A stretch of DNA of 64,000 nt from NCBI GenBank assembly GCA_017478225.1, contig JAFVDX010000009.1, positions 62,001 through 126,000 of the forward strand, in the 5' to 3' direction. Source of the DNA: Paludibacteraceae bacterium (lineage in GTDB: Bacteria; Bacteroidota; Bacteroidia; Bacteroidales; Paludibacteraceae). The notes beneath the pieces are model-generated. The model did not search any database. It was not told the DNA's origin and was given only the letters and a program-made list of their open reading frames with translations. The position numbers and the translations under genes were made by a program. Below are positions 8,514 to 18,731 of this stretch, piece after piece; position 1 is the first letter of the stretch, and the number at the start of each line of letters is the position of its first letter.

Positions 8514-10328
8514 TCAAGCACTTATTTCAGGGTGAAAATAATTATAAACTATTGATGCTTTGGATCTTCCGAGCAAATTTACTATATCTTCCTCAGAGGC
8601 TTGTTTTAGACGGCTGACGCTCCTATATTTTTGGAGTAATTTCTTTTTAGTAACTCCGCCAACACCCTGAATATCATCAAGTTCACTATGAATCTGGGAT
8701 TTACTTCGCTTGTTTCTATGAAAAGTAATGGCAAATCTATGAACCTCATCTTGAACTTGTGTCAAAAAAAGAAACAACTCCTCCGTTGGACGCAACTGAA
8801 CCTCTTGTGGAGGAAAACCATATAACAAAGAAGCAGTCCTGTGATGACTATCCTTAACCAAACCTGCTACCGGAATATCAATTTCCAGCGCATCCAACGA
8901 ATCTTTTATTGCATGCATCTGACCTATACCGCCATCCGCTAATATCAAATCTGGCAATTCACCGCTTTCATCGAGAGTTTGCTTATATTTTCTATACACC
9001 ACCTCACGCATACTTGCATAATCGTCCGCACCTTCTACCGTCTTGATATTAAATCTCTTATACTCGCTCTTACTGGGCTTTGCCATGCGAAATACCACAC
9101 AAGCAGCCACTGCATTAGTTCCTTGAATATTAGAATTATCAAAACTATCGATGACTACGGGCAATTTTGACAATCCTAACTTATTTTGAAGATTGGTCAA
9201 TATTCTCACTGCACGCTGATTGGGATTCAGTTTATCCGCTTGTTTCTTCCTATCAAGTGCGTGTTGACGGACATTGTCCATAGCCAAGTCCAACAAACGC
9301 TTTCTATCACCTTGAGTAGGAATACTTACTTTCACATTTTCATCGATGAAATCAGGCAAAAATGGAACTATTACATCACTTACCAAACTTGACATACGCT
9401 CTCGTAAATCTACTATTGCATGAGCAAGTATCTCAGATTTGTCCTCATCCAGCATTTTTTTGTACTCAACAATATGACCTTGAACTATAGACCCTTTATG
9501 TATTCTCAATACAGATACATACACTACGCCATTATCTTCTAAATAACCAAACACATCTGTGTCCTTAACAGTGGTATTTGTTATTATTGTCTTACTATTG
9601 AATTTTTCTATTAAATCATATTTACGCTTTATTTCCTGAGCCTCCTCAAAACGCATTTCACGAGACAAATCATTCATCTGACTTAGCATATCTCTGGCTA
9701 TATCTCGAGCATCACCACGTATAATTTTTCTGACCTCATCTATATACCTCAGATATGTCTCCCTATTTACATAATTTTCACAAACTCCGCAACATTTTTT
9801 TATGTGGTACTTCAGACATACCTTATATTTTCCGCACTCTACTCCTTTTTCCGTCAACTGGAGCGAGCAAGTGCGCAAGGGATACAAATCGTGTATCAAT
9901 TCAAGCACCATATCTACCATGTTTCCATAAGTAAATGGGCCATAATACTCACCCTTACTCTTATCTATATGACGCGTCTTAAAAACACGAGGATACTCTT
10001 CTTTCGTTACACATACACTCGGATAACTCTTACCATCTTTTAGCAGTATATTATAATAAGGCTGATACTTCTTTATTAAATTATTCTCGAGTAGAAAAGC
10101 ATCTTGCTCACTTGCCACAACTATATAATGAATATCTGCGATATTACTTACAAGTTGCCGAGTCTTCAATGAATCAATATCTTTTTGGAAATAACTACTT
10201 ACTCGGCGCTTCAAGTTCTTTGCCTTTCCAACATAAATTATATCACCATCTTTGTTAAGATGCTGATATACACCCGGGCGTTCCGGCAAAGAATCAAGTA
10301 TCTGCTTTATATGTTGAGATATTGCCAT
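8514..10328 (-). CDS. uvrC: Excinuclease ABC subunit C (UvrC)
   Basis: UvrC makes the two incisions in nucleotide excision repair. The 604-residue product has an N-terminal GIY-YIG nuclease (PGVYQHLNKDGDIIYVGKAKNLKRRVSSYF), a UVR/UvrB-interaction helix (MRFEEAQEIKRKYDLIEKF), an RNase H-like central domain with DSFDNSNIQGTNAVAACVVF and LILADGGIGQ, and C-terminal helix-hairpin-helix segments (LDDIQGVGGVTKKKLL). I start at the ATG 10326-10328, which gives the family N-terminus MAISQHIKQIL and has GAGGAG 8 bases upstream; a longer frame uses a TTG at 10355. It is the last gene of the operon, 23 bp after apt. Confidence 0.97.
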   Translation of the reverse strand: MAISQHIKQILDSLPERPGVYQHLNKDGDIIYVGKAKNLKRRVSSYFQKDIDSLKTRQLVSNIADIHYIVVASEQDAFLLENNLIKKYQPYYNILLKDGKSYPSVCVTKEEYPRVFKTRHIDKSKGEYYGPFTYGNMVDMVLELIHDLYPLRTCSLQLTEKGVECGKYKVCLKYHIKKCCGVCENYVNRETYLRYIDEVRKIIRGDARDIARDMLSQMNDLSREMRFEEAQEIKRKYDLIEKFNSKTIITNTTVKDTDVFGYLEDNGVVYVSVLRIHKGSIVQGHIVEYKKMLDEDKSEILAHAIVDLRERMSSLVSDVIVPFLPDFIDENVKVSIPTQGDRKRLLDLAMDNVRQHALDRKKQADKLNPNQRAVRILTNLQNKLGLSKLPVVIDSFDNSNIQGTNAVAACVVFRMAKPSKSEYKRFNIKTVEGADDYASMREVVYRKYKQTLDESGELPDLILADGGIGQMHAIKDSLDALEIDIPVAGLVKDSHHRTASLLYGFPPQEVQLRPTEELFLFLTQVQDEVHRFAITFHRNKRSKSQIHSELDDIQGVGGVTKKKLLQKYRSVSRLKQASEEDIVNLLGRSKASIVYNYFHPEISA

Positions 10329-10351
10329 TACAAACACTCCTCGTCTTGAAA

Positions 10352-10876
10352 TCAATAATGTACTAAAGAATATACATCTACGCCACCGCCCAAAGTTTGT
10401 CTCCCGTTTAGGACATCTAATTCGACCAAGAAACTAATATAAATCTTCTTTACATTAAATTTCTTCACCAAATTTATTGCTGCCAACATCGTTCCGCCCG
10501 TTGCCAACAAATCATCATGAATCATCACCACATCATTTTCTGATAATGCATCCTTATGAATTTCTATAGTATCCACCCCATATTCTTTTTCATAACTTTC
10601 GGTTATCACATCAGCGGGCAATTTTCCTTTCTTACGGACAGGCACGAACCCTGCCCCCAACTTATCAGCCACTATAGGTGCCACAATAAAGCCTCTCGAC
10701 TCAACCCCCAATACCTTGGTAACACCCAAGTCCTTATAATATTCAAACAATCTCTCGCCGAACCAGTGTAAACACTCGGGATTATTAAACGCTGTTGTCA
10801 AATCCCTAAACAAAATTCCTTCTTTGGGAAAATCAGAAACCGTCCTGATAATACTCTTAACTTCTTCTACTGTCAT
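10352..10876 (-). CDS. apt: Adenine phosphoribosyltransferase
   Basis: Apt salvages adenine to AMP using PRPP in the cytoplasm. The 174-residue product matches the usual Apt length. It carries FPKEGILFRDLTT near the N-terminus, VESRGFIVAP in the flexible/hood region, and the PRPP-binding loop VVMIHDDLLATGGTM (about residues 112-126). The frame is open 12 codons further upstream, but the family start MTVEEVKSIIRTV corresponds to the ATG at 10874-10876. It lies between mnmG and uvrC in the same orientation. The 81 bp between mnmG and apt is the largest gap in the operon and holds the parS site. Confidence 0.96.
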   Translation of the reverse strand: MTVEEVKSIIRTVSDFPKEGILFRDLTTAFNNPECLHWFGERLFEYYKDLGVTKVLGVESRGFIVAPIVADKLGAGFVPVRKKGKLPADVITESYEKEYGVDTIEIHKDALSENDVVMIHDDLLATGGTMLAAINLVKKFNVKKIYISFLVELDVLNGRQTLGGGVDVYSLVHY

Positions 10877-10941
10877 ATATTTATTTATTAGAGGAATACC
10901 GCAGTCAACCACCGCATATTATTCCATTATTAATATTAATT

Positions 10942-10957
10942 TGTTCCACGTGAAACA
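10942..10957. other. parS: parS site (ParB-binding centromere sequence)
   Basis: The 16-mer TGTTCCACGTGAAACA is present without a mismatch. It is one of the native chromosomal parS sequences of Bacillus subtilis and fits the widely conserved consensus TGTTNCACGTGAAACA. The site is nucleotide-adjacent to the mnmG stop codon and upstream of apt. parS sites load ParB and usually cluster near the replication origin, often near mnmG (gidA). No parA or parB gene lies in the window, and I saw no second copy. Confidence 0.85.
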
Positions 10958-12832
10958 TTATCTTCCAAGCAAGACAAGCAATACGCTTATATCATTAGGC
11001 GACACACCTGGGATTCGGCTTGCCTGGCCTATAGTTTTGGGTTTGATTGAGCATAATTTCTGCCTTGCTTCAGTTGACAACGACTGCTCTTTAGTATAAT
11101 CAAACCACTCAGGAATTACAATTTGCTCTAATCTTTTCAATTTATCAGCCGAAAGTTTTTCTCTTTCGATATAACCTGAGTACTTCATCTCTATCTCGGC
11201 ACTTTCAATAACTTCTAAATTATCTTCACAACACTTGAGCAAAAACTCTTTTAGATTATGTAAAGATTCAGACATACCACAAATGGTTACATTTGGTCTT
11301 AATATCAAGTCGGCTAAACTTGTTGTTTGGGGGACTTCAGCTGAACCTACTTCTCTAAGATATGAATTAATTGATTCTGGTTTTACCTTGGTTTGAGATA
11401 AATAATCGATTATATCTTTCTTCTTCTCAATTTTTTCTAAAAGTACTGAATGTCTATAATCAGAAGCCAGACCTAACTTATAAGACATATCTGTTAATCT
11501 TTCGTCGGCGTTATCTTGACGGAGCAAAATTCTATATTCTGCTCTTGATGTAAACATTCTGTATGGTTCGTCAACACCTTTTGTAACCAAATCATCAATT
11601 AACACTCCAATATAAGCCTCGTCACGGTGCAACACAAATTCGGGTAATTTATTTATCTTACAGTGTGCATTTATACCGGCTATGATTCCTTGTCCAGCTG
11701 CCTCCTCATAACCTGTTGTTCCATTAATCTGACCCGCAAAATACAAATTAGAAACTAACTTGGTCTCTAAAGTATGGTATAACTGCGTAGGATCAAAATA
11801 ATCATATTCTATAGCATAGCCGGGTCTGTATATAACTATATTTTCTAACCCTCTTACAGTTTTTAGGGCATTTAACTGAGTATGCAGAGGTAATGAAGAA
11901 GAGAACCCATTGATATAATATTCATTTGAATCGACACCCTCGGGTTCAATAAACAACTGGTGAGCATCTTTTTCTGAGAAAGTAACTATCTTAGTCTCAA
12001 TGCTCGGGCAATACCTTGGACCTATGCTATGAATCTGACCATTATATAATGGGCTATTTGCTAAATCCGCCCTTAAAACATCATGTGTATTAGGATTAGT
12101 ATAAGTAATCCAACAAGGCATCTGTTTCAATGTCCTATTAACAGATGGGAGAAAACTAAATTTCTTACTTGTTATTTCACCATCTTGGCGTTGCATAACA
12201 GAAAAATCTATACTTCTGGCGTCAACGCGACAAGGTGTACCCGTTTTCATCCTATCAGTTTTGAACCCTACGGACTTAAGTTTTTCCGTTATACCATATG
12301 AAGGCGGTTCTGATATTCTGCCACCTTTAATTTGTACATTTCCAAAATGCATCAACCCTGAAAGAAAAGTACCATTAGTCAAAATAGTTGCTTTTGATTT
12401 GATATCTAATCCTAAAGCGGTACGAACTCCAACCACTGTTTTGTTTTCAATCAAAATATCTACGACCGTATCCTGCCAAATATAGAGATTATCGATTTTT
12501 GAAAGTTCTTTTATCCACTCTTCGATAAATCGCTTTCTATCAGCCTGACTTCTTGGGCTCCACATAGCGGGTCCTTTAGAACTATTTAACATTCTAAATT
12601 GTATAGCAGAATGGTCAGTAACGATGCCCATAGTGCCCCCCAATGCGTCTATCTCTCTAACTATCTGTCCCTTAGCAATACCTCCAACAGCAGGGTTGCA
12701 ACTCATTTGTGCTATTTTATTCATATCCATAGTAATAAGAAGTGTTTTGCTTCCTAATCTGGCTGAGGCTGCAGCAGCCTCGCAACCGGCATGTCCAGCG
12801 CCAACTACTATGACATCATACTTAAAATCCAT
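10958..12832 (-). CDS. mnmG: tRNA uridine-5-carboxymethylaminomethyl modification enzyme MnmG (GidA)
   Basis: MnmG, with MnmE, installs the cmnm5 group on wobble U34 of several tRNAs, using FAD and folate. The 624-residue product shows the FAD-binding N-terminus ([15 protein letters not shown]), the [20 protein letters not shown] signature, the inserted domain motif [11 protein letters not shown], the second FAD region [19 protein letters not shown], and the C-terminal helical domain that contacts MnmE and tRNA ([20 protein letters not shown]). It starts at ATG 12830-12832, only 2 bp after the GT4 gene stop, so it depends on the polysaccharide operon's transcription. mnmA, which thiolates the same base, is also in the window (45.8 kb). 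Confidence 0.98.
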   Translation of the reverse strand: MDFKYDVIVVGAGHAGCEAAAASARLGSKTLLITMDMNKIAQMSCNPAVGGIAKGQIVREIDALGGTMGIVTDHSAIQFRMLNSSKGPAMWSPRSQADRKRFIEEWIKELSKIDNLYIWQDTVVDILIENKTVVGVRTALGLDIKSKATILTNGTFLSGLMHFGNVQIKGGRISEPPSYGITEKLKSVGFKTDRMKTGTPCRVDARSIDFSVMQRQDGEITSKKFSFLPSVNRTLKQMPCWITYTNPNTHDVLRADLANSPLYNGQIHSIGPRYCPSIETKIVTFSEKDAHQLFIEPEGVDSNEYYINGFSSSLPLHTQLNALKTVRGLENIVIYRPGYAIEYDYFDPTQLYHTLETKLVSNLYFAGQINGTTGYEEAAGQGIIAGINAHCKINKLPEFVLHRDEAYIGVLIDDLVTKGVDEPYRMFTSRAEYRILLRQDNADERLTDMSYKLGLASDYRHSVLLEKIEKKKDIIDYLSQTKVKPESINSYLREVGSAEVPQTTSLADLILRPNVTICGMSESLHNLKEFLLKCCEDNLEVIESAEIEMKYSGYIEREKLSADKLKRLEQIVIPEWFDYTKEQSLSTEARQKLCSIKPKTIGQASRIPGVSPNDISVLLVLLGR

Positions 12833-12834
12833 AT

Positions 12835-13890
12835 TTACAATATTTTACTTTCACCTTCAATAAACCTTATTAACTTATTTGCTGATTTATCCCAACTAAA
12901 TCTATTTAAGACAACAGTTGAGTTAGTTTTTATTTCAGATAAAATATCTTTATTTTCAATTGCTAAATCAATAGTTTTAGTGATATCCTCAACGGACAAG
13001 GGATTAAAATAAAGAGCGGCATCTTGACATACTTCTAAATGAGGTTTTATATTAGAAGTCAGTACCGGACAGCCATTTATCATAGCCTCAAGATTAGGCA
13101 GTCCGAACCCTTCATACAAAGAGGGATATATTGAAAATTGAGCATTGGCATAAAGATTTGATAAGTCTTTTCCACCAACATAACCACAAAACTTGATATT
13201 CTCATTTACAGATTTGGGAGATCCTCCATCTCTAAAAGAAGGATGTTTAGTACCTACAATATATAGTTTATAATCTTTGTTTTTTAGATTTGAGTAAGCA
13301 CTAACTAATCTATTTAAATTCTTTCTTGGATCTAACGATGAAACTGCAAGAATATATAGTTCATTATTTTCAACTTTAGTACCAATCATTTCTTCTGATA
13401 CAGCGTTATAAATAACAATTATCTTATCGTTACAAATATTTAGATATTTTATTATCTCGTTTTTTGAAAATTCACTTACAGTTATTATTTTTCTAGCATG
13501 AGAAGCCATTATCGGTGTAAGTAATTTATAAAAATAATAATAGGAAAATGTAAACCATTTAGGATTGGCCATAAAGGACATATCGTGTATGGTGACAAAA
13601 CTATTATTATAATAAATGGGACCAAGACCAGTAAAACTAATAAGTAACGAGTTTTTATATTGGGTTTTTACATACAATGGCAGAACAACTTGTTCCCAAA
13701 AATGAGAAGATGAAAGACCTATTTTCTTTACCGGAAACACAAGTTTATAAGATTCGCATATATTTTGGGGTGCCACTACCAAAATATCAGCACCTGCACG
13801 CATTAAAGCACAAGTCATTTCATAGGCATATCTATGAACTCCTGTTAGTCTTTGAGACAAAAATCTACCATTTATTATTATTTTACTCAT
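12835..13890 (-). CDS. GT4-family glycosyltransferase (mannosyltransferase-like)
   Basis: A 351-residue GT-B glycosyltransferase. It begins [22 protein letters not shown], a form typical of GT4 enzymes that act on lipid-linked polysaccharide intermediates. The C-terminal half has [18 protein letters not shown], the donor-site motif [18 protein letters not shown], and a final [17 protein letters not shown] helix. It has no membrane segment. Its ATG (13888-13890) overlaps the end of the WbsX-like gene, and mnmG follows after 2 bp. The base composition is more AT-rich than in the neighbouring mnmG, as is common in polysaccharide loci. The specific sugar is unknown. Confidence 0.92.
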   Translation of the reverse strand: MSKIIINGRFLSQRLTGVHRYAYEMTCALMRAGADILVVAPQNICESYKLVFPVKKIGLSSSHFWEQVVLPLYVKTQYKNSLLISFTGLGPIYYNNSFVTIHDMSFMANPKWFTFSYYYFYKLLTPIMASHARKIITVSEFSKNEIIKYLNICNDKIIVIYNAVSEEMIGTKVENNELYILAVSSLDPRKNLNRLVSAYSNLKNKDYKLYIVGTKHPSFRDGGSPKSVNENIKFCGYVGGKDLSNLYANAQFSIYPSLYEGFGLPNLEAMINGCPVLTSNIKPHLEVCQDAALYFNPLSVEDITKTIDLAIENKDILSEIKTNSTVVLNRFSWDKSANKLIRFIEGESKIL

Positions 13891-14959
13891 TTAATACATT
13901 TTTTAATGCATTTATATATCCCATTCCATACAATGTATCAGGCTCCATATAGTTACCTTCGCCCCATTCATTCCAAGATTTTAGAAAAACTACTTGTTTA
14001 TCATTACTTTTGCAATGTGATATAGTCTCTTTGACTTTCCTCACCATTTTTGCGAACAACTCAGGATTACTATCTCTGATAACCATTGCATTAATACCGC
14101 TTCGAGGGCTATGGTCCCAATTTGGCAAGATTGTAGGAAAAACATTTATTTGCTTTATATATGGCTGGCAAAAGAAATCTATTATATCTTTATACTTATA
14201 AACAAATGGTTCTTTCCCTATGGCATATTTAATTTTTTGCGGAAAAGTCTTAACCAATAATCTAACATTTCTGCGACAATCTCCTAAAGGAACAACATTA
14301 ACAGCATCAAAACCTAAGTTAAGTAATTCTAGTCTTTGAGTGGAATAAAGAGTATGTCCAACAAAAAAAATCCCATTAAAGCCCGATTTCACCGATAAAT
14401 AATTCCATTTTGATATCATATTCTTTACATCTGGAATATCAAAAGGCTTATATATTACGAAAAGAGGTTTATTATCTATTTTAATATATCTGTCGTCGTT
14501 AAATGCGGATAATAAATGATTGAAATGTGCTTCATTATCTTCATCCGAATACGTTTGTTCAATTAGAATCTTATCATTTTTTCCCGATTTCACCGACCAT
14601 TCTTTTGCTTTCCAACTCTCATTAGCCCATGCCAAACAAAAGGGGAAATTCGGTTGTCGAGTTTCTAAAACTTCAAGAAATGGTTTTTCTAGCAACTGCT
14701 TACCTTTGAACCAATAGTGCCAATAGCAGAATCCTTCAACACCAGCCTCTTTTGCTAACTTGGCCTGTTTAAGTCTTACTTCGGGATTCATCAAATTGTA
14801 ATAACCTAAGGGTTGTGCCGGAACTCGAGGTTGTGTATGTCCAGAAAAAAGCGGCTTTGCACAGCGAACACTATCCCACTCTGTAAAACCTTGTCCCCAC
14901 CACTCATCGTTTTCTTTGATTTGATGGAATTGCGGTAAATAGTAAGCAATTACACGCAT
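13883..14959 (-). CDS. WbsX-like / GH99-like polysaccharide biosynthesis protein
   Basis: The 358-residue product begins RVIAYYLPQFHQIKENDEWW, followed by WGQGFTEWDSV, the hallmark opening of the WbsX family (glycoside hydrolase 99-like domain, found in O-antigen and capsule loci and treated as glycosyltransferases or glycan-processing enzymes). Further motifs are GFCYWHYWFKGKQLLEKP, LAWANESW, and near the C-terminus SWNEWGEGNYMEPD, which carries candidate acidic catalytic residues. No signal peptide is visible, so it probably acts in the cytoplasm on lipid-linked glycan. It overlaps both neighbours by about 8-10 bases. The exact reaction is not known for most of this family. Confidence 0.88.
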   Translation of the reverse strand: MRVIAYYLPQFHQIKENDEWWGQGFTEWDSVRCAKPLFSGHTQPRVPAQPLGYYNLMNPEVRLKQAKLAKEAGVEGFCYWHYWFKGKQLLEKPFLEVLETRQPNFPFCLAWANESWKAKEWSVKSGKNDKILIEQTYSDEDNEAHFNHLLSAFNDDRYIKIDNKPLFVIYKPFDIPDVKNMISKWNYLSVKSGFNGIFFVGHTLYSTQRLELLNLGFDAVNVVPLGDCRRNVRLLVKTFPQKIKYAIGKEPFVYKYKDIIDFFCQPYIKQINVFPTILPNWDHSPRSGINAMVIRDSNPELFAKMVRKVKETISHCKSNDKQVVFLKSWNEWGEGNYMEPDTLYGMGYINALKNVLNE

Positions 14960-16053
14960 AATAAATCTATAATTTTTGCTTCAAAATTGGTATTGAAATT
15001 ATATTCTTGTAGTTTCAAAAAAGCATTATGCACCATATTTTCCCTAAATTGGCAATCTTCAACTCGAATCATTGCGTCAATTAATTCATCTATATCTGGT
15101 TCTATAAATAGAGTTTCTTTATTTGATAGCAATTCTTTTATAAAGGAGTGATTAGTTTGTATTACTGCAACTTTTGCTTGAATGGCCTCAAAGACTACAA
15201 GCGGCATAGTTTCAGACTCAGACGGCAAAACTAAAACATCTATTTTATTAAAAAACTCATTTGGATCAGTATATGGTAATATTTCGATTTCCAAATTAGG
15301 AAAAGAATTATATATGTTTTGTATTTCATTTTCGTTTTTAGCACCTGCGATGACTAATTTGATATTATGATTATGTGCTCTTAGTTGACTATATGCATTT
15401 AACAGAAGTGATAAGTTTTTTCTTTTATCAAAACTCCCGATGAAACCAAAGGTTAACGGATGTTGAGTGAGTATTTTCTTTTCTTTAATGTTTCTAATTG
15501 GATTATACACTACACATCCATTAATGTAACCTAACTCATCTTCCCATTGTTGTTTTTGTCCTTTTGAAATAAATATAACTGAATTTTTGGTGTAATTAAG
15601 CCTTCTTTTGTACTCTATTTGCATTGAGTTGTACCAACCAAAGTTTTTATTTGCTTGTTCATGAAAGTGCCAGAAATGAGGAATTAAAAGCCTTTTTGAC
15701 AATTCTATTCCGATAATTGAAGTATATGTATTAGAAAAAATCGCGTTTATTTTGTTTTGTTTACAGAATTTTACTAAAGTTATTAAGGTTTTGTAGTTAT
15801 AAATACTAACAAAAATATCTCTAATTATTCCATTTCCTGCATTTTTATAAGGTAGTTTAAGTATTTGATCGTCGCCTAATTCAGCTCTTATTTGTTCTTC
15901 AAATCTATCATAAGATGCGGCTAATGGGAATAGTACAAAAACATTACATCCATTTTTTTTCAGGATTTTTATTATTTCTAAACCAACCATTTCTGCCCCA
16001 TGTAATGAAGTAGAGTGAGAAACGAATAATATGTTTTTAGCGTTTCCTCTCAT
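14950..16053 (-). CDS. GT4-family glycosyltransferase
   Basis: A 367-residue GT-B enzyme. The N-terminal domain starts KNILFVSHSTSLHGAEMVGLEI, with the GAE acceptor loop. The C-terminal domain has PLTFGFIGSFDKRKNLSLLL and the donor-site region LVLPSESETMPLVVFEAIQA. The frame is open to a TTG at 16059, but the ATG at 16051-16053 is the better start. It overlaps the end of the EpsG-like polymerase gene and the start of the WbsX-like gene. It is probably one of the sequential transferases of the repeat unit built by this locus; donor and linkage are not readable. Confidence 0.9.
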   Translation of the reverse strand: MRGNAKNILFVSHSTSLHGAEMVGLEIIKILKKNGCNVFVLFPLAASYDRFEEQIRAELGDDQILKLPYKNAGNGIIRDIFVSIYNYKTLITLVKFCKQNKINAIFSNTYTSIIGIELSKRLLIPHFWHFHEQANKNFGWYNSMQIEYKRRLNYTKNSVIFISKGQKQQWEDELGYINGCVVYNPIRNIKEKKILTQHPLTFGFIGSFDKRKNLSLLLNAYSQLRAHNHNIKLVIAGAKNENEIQNIYNSFPNLEIEILPYTDPNEFFNKIDVLVLPSESETMPLVVFEAIQAKVAVIQTNHSFIKELLSNKETLFIEPDIDELIDAMIRVEDCQFRENMVHNAFLKLQEYNFNTNFEAKIIDLLCV

Positions 16054-17221
16054 TGTCAAAAAATTGTTTTGATTTTTTGAGTCTCTCAGGACCAGTGCTT
16101 TTCTTATTAGTCAATTGCATGACAACATAATTCTGATAAGGGTTATATGCGACTGCGCGGGGATGCTCCAAGAATATATGCATACTAAAAGAAAAACAAT
16201 ATAGGACTACAGGAATCAAGGCAATATATTTACTCATATTGCCTTGAAGAACTTCAATTAACATTGGCAATAATGCTATAATGCCTATTAGGAACACAAG
16301 TCTAACGCGATTACTTACTTCAATAAGTTCGTAACAGTAATAATACATTATTAGGCTGACACAAAACATATTGAGGCAAATTTTTCCGTATTGTAGATTT
16401 TCAATTTCTTTTTTGAAACACATAAATGCTGCAAATATCAGTATATTAAGGAAATATCCAATAGTAACGACTCTATGTACTGCAAATCTTTCTTCGGTTG
16501 CATATAGAAGTGCTTTGTTATAAAAATTCTCACCAAGCCAAAAAGATACATGAAGAAAAATAGGTTTTAACCAAAGTACTCCGACAAGCATAATAAACAT
16601 TCCAATGGTCATTATGATAATATATGTTTTGGCACTTATATTTTTATCCAGCAGCCAATAAAATGGCAGGAGCACGATAGCAATTCTGTGCATAGATGTG
16701 GCCAAAAGTATCAAGAGAACATATAACCAAACATTTTTTTGTTTTATATATCTGAGTGAAAAGAAGCAAATGGCAACTGCCATAGCCTGTCTGAGGTAAA
16801 TCATCTCTAAACTAAAATAGAGTATGCAATAGTAACACAAAAGTCCTAAGACAGGAAATTTAGTATAGTCAGAGAGTGATTTTGCTATTAAGGTAATATT
16901 TAACAGTGAAATAGAAAACAAAAGTAGTTGCATTGATCCACCGATTTGTTTAATTAGCGAACAAAAAATTAAAAAGCCATTTTCAATAGGAATTTGTGCT
17001 AATAATTGCGGGGTTGATATAGCATTTATAAAAGTAGGGCAATTCTTATAAATAGAGGCATAATTATTCCAGTCTCCACCTGTTTCTACTCTTAAGCCGG
17101 CAATTAAGATTAAAATAGTTGCAGCAATAATTAGCAGAAATTGCTTGCTGTTTTTTGCCTTAATTTCCACATCAAGTACAGATAAAAAAACTAATATGAT
17201 AAAAACAATAAGATAAAACAT
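16037..17221 (-). CDS. EpsG-family membrane protein, probable polysaccharide polymerase
   Basis: The 394-residue product has about ten hydrophobic segments spread from the first residue to about residue 370, with a short charged cytoplasmic tail. The motif LRVETGGDWNNYASIYK near residues 43-60 is the typical EpsG-family signature (the RxxxGxDxxxY pattern), and ISMHRIAI-type sequence (SMHRIAIVLLPFYWLL) is also characteristic. EpsG/Wzy proteins are inner-membrane enzymes that polymerise lipid-linked repeat units. It sits between maf and a GT4 gene with overlapping ends. It is the only candidate polymerase in the window; no flippase (Wzx) or chain-length regulator is visible here. Confidence 0.85.
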   Translation of the reverse strand: MFYLIVFIILVFLSVLDVEIKAKNSKQFLLIIAATILILIAGLRVETGGDWNNYASIYKNCPTFINAISTPQLLAQIPIENGFLIFCSLIKQIGGSMQLLLFSISLLNITLIAKSLSDYTKFPVLGLLCYYCILYFSLEMIYLRQAMAVAICFFSLRYIKQKNVWLYVLLILLATSMHRIAIVLLPFYWLLDKNISAKTYIIIMTIGMFIMLVGVLWLKPIFLHVSFWLGENFYNKALLYATEERFAVHRVVTIGYFLNILIFAAFMCFKKEIENLQYGKICLNMFCVSLIMYYYCYELIEVSNRVRLVFLIGIIALLPMLIEVLQGNMSKYIALIPVVLYCFSFSMHIFLEHPRAVAYNPYQNYVVMQLTNKKSTGPERLKKSKQFFDNERKR

Positions 17222-17784
17222 TAATTTTTTTTGAATTTACTCAATTCTTCATAAAGTCTTTGTGTAGGCAATCCCATAACATTATAAAACGAGCCGTTAA
17301 TATTACTACACAGGGCATAGCCTAACCAATCTTGAATACCATAGGCACCTGCTTTATCTAAAGTATTGTAATTGGCAACATAATATTCTATTTCTGATTT
17401 TTTGATTTTACGGAAAGTAACATCTGTTCGATCAACAAACTCTATTTGATTTGTTTTAGTAGTTAAACAAACGGCCGTAAAAACTTGGTGTGTCTTGCCT
17501 GATAGGAGTTGTAACATTTTTTTGGCTTCTTCTTGATTTTTTGGTTTTCCAAGCATTGTATTATCGAGCCAGACAATTGTATCAGCAGTGATAAGAATAT
17601 CGTCAGGTTGAAGTTGATGTTGATAATTAGTTGCCTTAAGTTTTGCCAAATACATAGGAATATCGGCTTCTTTTAAGTTTTGTGGATATGATTCATCACA
17701 ATCGACATTTACGATTTGATATTCAATTCCTAATCCAGACAATAATTCTTGTCTTCTTGGCGACTTACTTGCGAGCAAAATCAT
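17221..17784 (-). CDS. maf: Maf-family nucleoside triphosphate pyrophosphatase
   Basis: Maf proteins hydrolyse non-canonical or methylated NTPs (dTTP/UTP-type or m7GTP-type) to monophosphates and pyrophosphate, preventing misincorporation. The 187-residue length is normal. The signature LLASKSPRRQELLSGLG lies at residues 3-19, the catalytic region ITADTIVWLDNTMLGKP lies mid-protein, and the C-terminus has GSFYNVMGLPTQRLYEEL. Its start overlaps the ubiA stop as ATGA, and its TAA shares one base with the ATG of the EpsG-like gene, so translation is tightly coupled. Confidence 0.96.
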   Translation of the reverse strand: MILLASKSPRRQELLSGLGIEYQIVNVDCDESYPQNLKEADIPMYLAKLKATNYQHQLQPDDILITADTIVWLDNTMLGKPKNQEEAKKMLQLLSGKTHQVFTAVCLTTKTNQIEFVDRTDVTFRKIKKSEIEYYVANYNTLDKAGAYGIQDWLGYALCSNINGSFYNVMGLPTQRLYEELSKFKKN

Positions 17785-18731
17785 AACATTACGCGGATTA
17801 CGACACTAAACAAGACCCCTACCAACATTATAAACTTAAGCAAAGTTTGTGCATTCTTATAATCTTGTGTCAGTTGGGCAGAAAACAATAGGTAAAATTC
17901 ACAAATCATAGGTATAAATAGCCCAAAGAAATAATATTTCATAGCCACACTCCCCCACTCTTTTCCAAAAGGCATAAGACAATAAACTGCATAAAATGCG
18001 AAAGCAAGTATGAGCAAGAACAACACACTCACGACTACTTTAGTCCATTTTTCTCCTATTATAATAGGCAAAGTATGGCACTCTAATTCTCTATCACCGA
18101 TTTGGTCTTGCAGGTCTTTTATTATTTCTCTGGACAAAGTAGTAAGGAAAGCAAAGAAAGCGAATCCACCGACCCATGTATAAATATCGGTAGTGATTGT
18201 AGTATAATTCATTAAATCCCCGTATTTGAGTTTCAAATATGCCACATTTGCGAATGCGATCACCATAGGTGTTATGCCCGCCGCCGTTGCCACAATAAGA
18301 TTTCCGACAAAAAATTGTCTTTTATAAGAAGAAGAGTAGAACCACAAGAGTCCCGGAATAAAGATAAAAATGATTGCCAGTGTCCAACTCTTTAATACTG
18401 CTGACACGATTAGCCCAAGTATTACTCCAATAGCAGTCATCAGTTGGTGGCAAATCATGGCTTGTTGTTTAGATAGTGAGCGAGTTACTATTAGTTTTTC
18501 CGGTCGATTTATGACATCTATTTTTACATCAAAATAGTCGTTGATAGCATATCCTCCGGCAGCAATAAAAACGACGGCCAGCATAAGCATATAGAACATC
18601 CATCCGGGCAATTGCTCGTAAAACAAAGCCTTATTTAAGATAGCAACAACTACCATTTTTTCCATCAGCCATATAATGATTGCTGTGAAAATCAGGTTGT
18701 ACCATCTAACCAACTTAAGCCACGGCATCAT
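17781..18731 (-). CDS. UbiA-family prenyltransferase (geranylgeranylglycerol-phosphate type)
   Basis: This is an inner-membrane prenyltransferase that moves an isoprenyl diphosphate chain onto an acceptor. The 316-residue product has about eight to nine transmembrane segments. Both Asp-rich motifs are present: NDYFDVKIDVINRPEK (about residues 64-79), and the later DLQDQIGDRELE. The family in Bacteroidetes is often named geranylgeranylglycerol-phosphate geranylgeranyltransferase by similarity to archaeal enzymes. The acceptor here is not known; menaquinone synthesis is a possible alternative but MenA usually looks different. The start overlaps the GH13 gene stop as ATGA. Confidence 0.9.
   Translation of the reverse strand: MMPWLKLVRWYNLIFTAIIIWLMEKMVVVAILNKALFYEQLPGWMFYMLMLAVVFIAAGGYAINDYFDVKIDVINRPEKLIVTRSLSKQQAMICHQLMTAIGVILGLIVSAVLKSWTLAIIFIFIPGLLWFYSSSYKRQFFVGNLIVATAAGITPMVIAFANVAYLKLKYGDLMNYTTITTDIYTWVGGFAFFAFLTTLSREIIKDLQDQIGDRELECHTLPIIIGEKWTKVVVSVLFLLILAFAFYAVYCLMPFGKEWGSVAMKYYFFGLFIPMICEFYLLFSAQLTQDYKNAQTLLKFIMLVGVLFSVVIRVML

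Noticed and set aside
12835..17221. Complete Wzx/Wzy capsule locus
   Set aside because: A polymerase-like EpsG protein and transferases are present, but no flippase, chain-length regulator or initiating sugar-phosphate transferase was found, so a full locus cannot be claimed.
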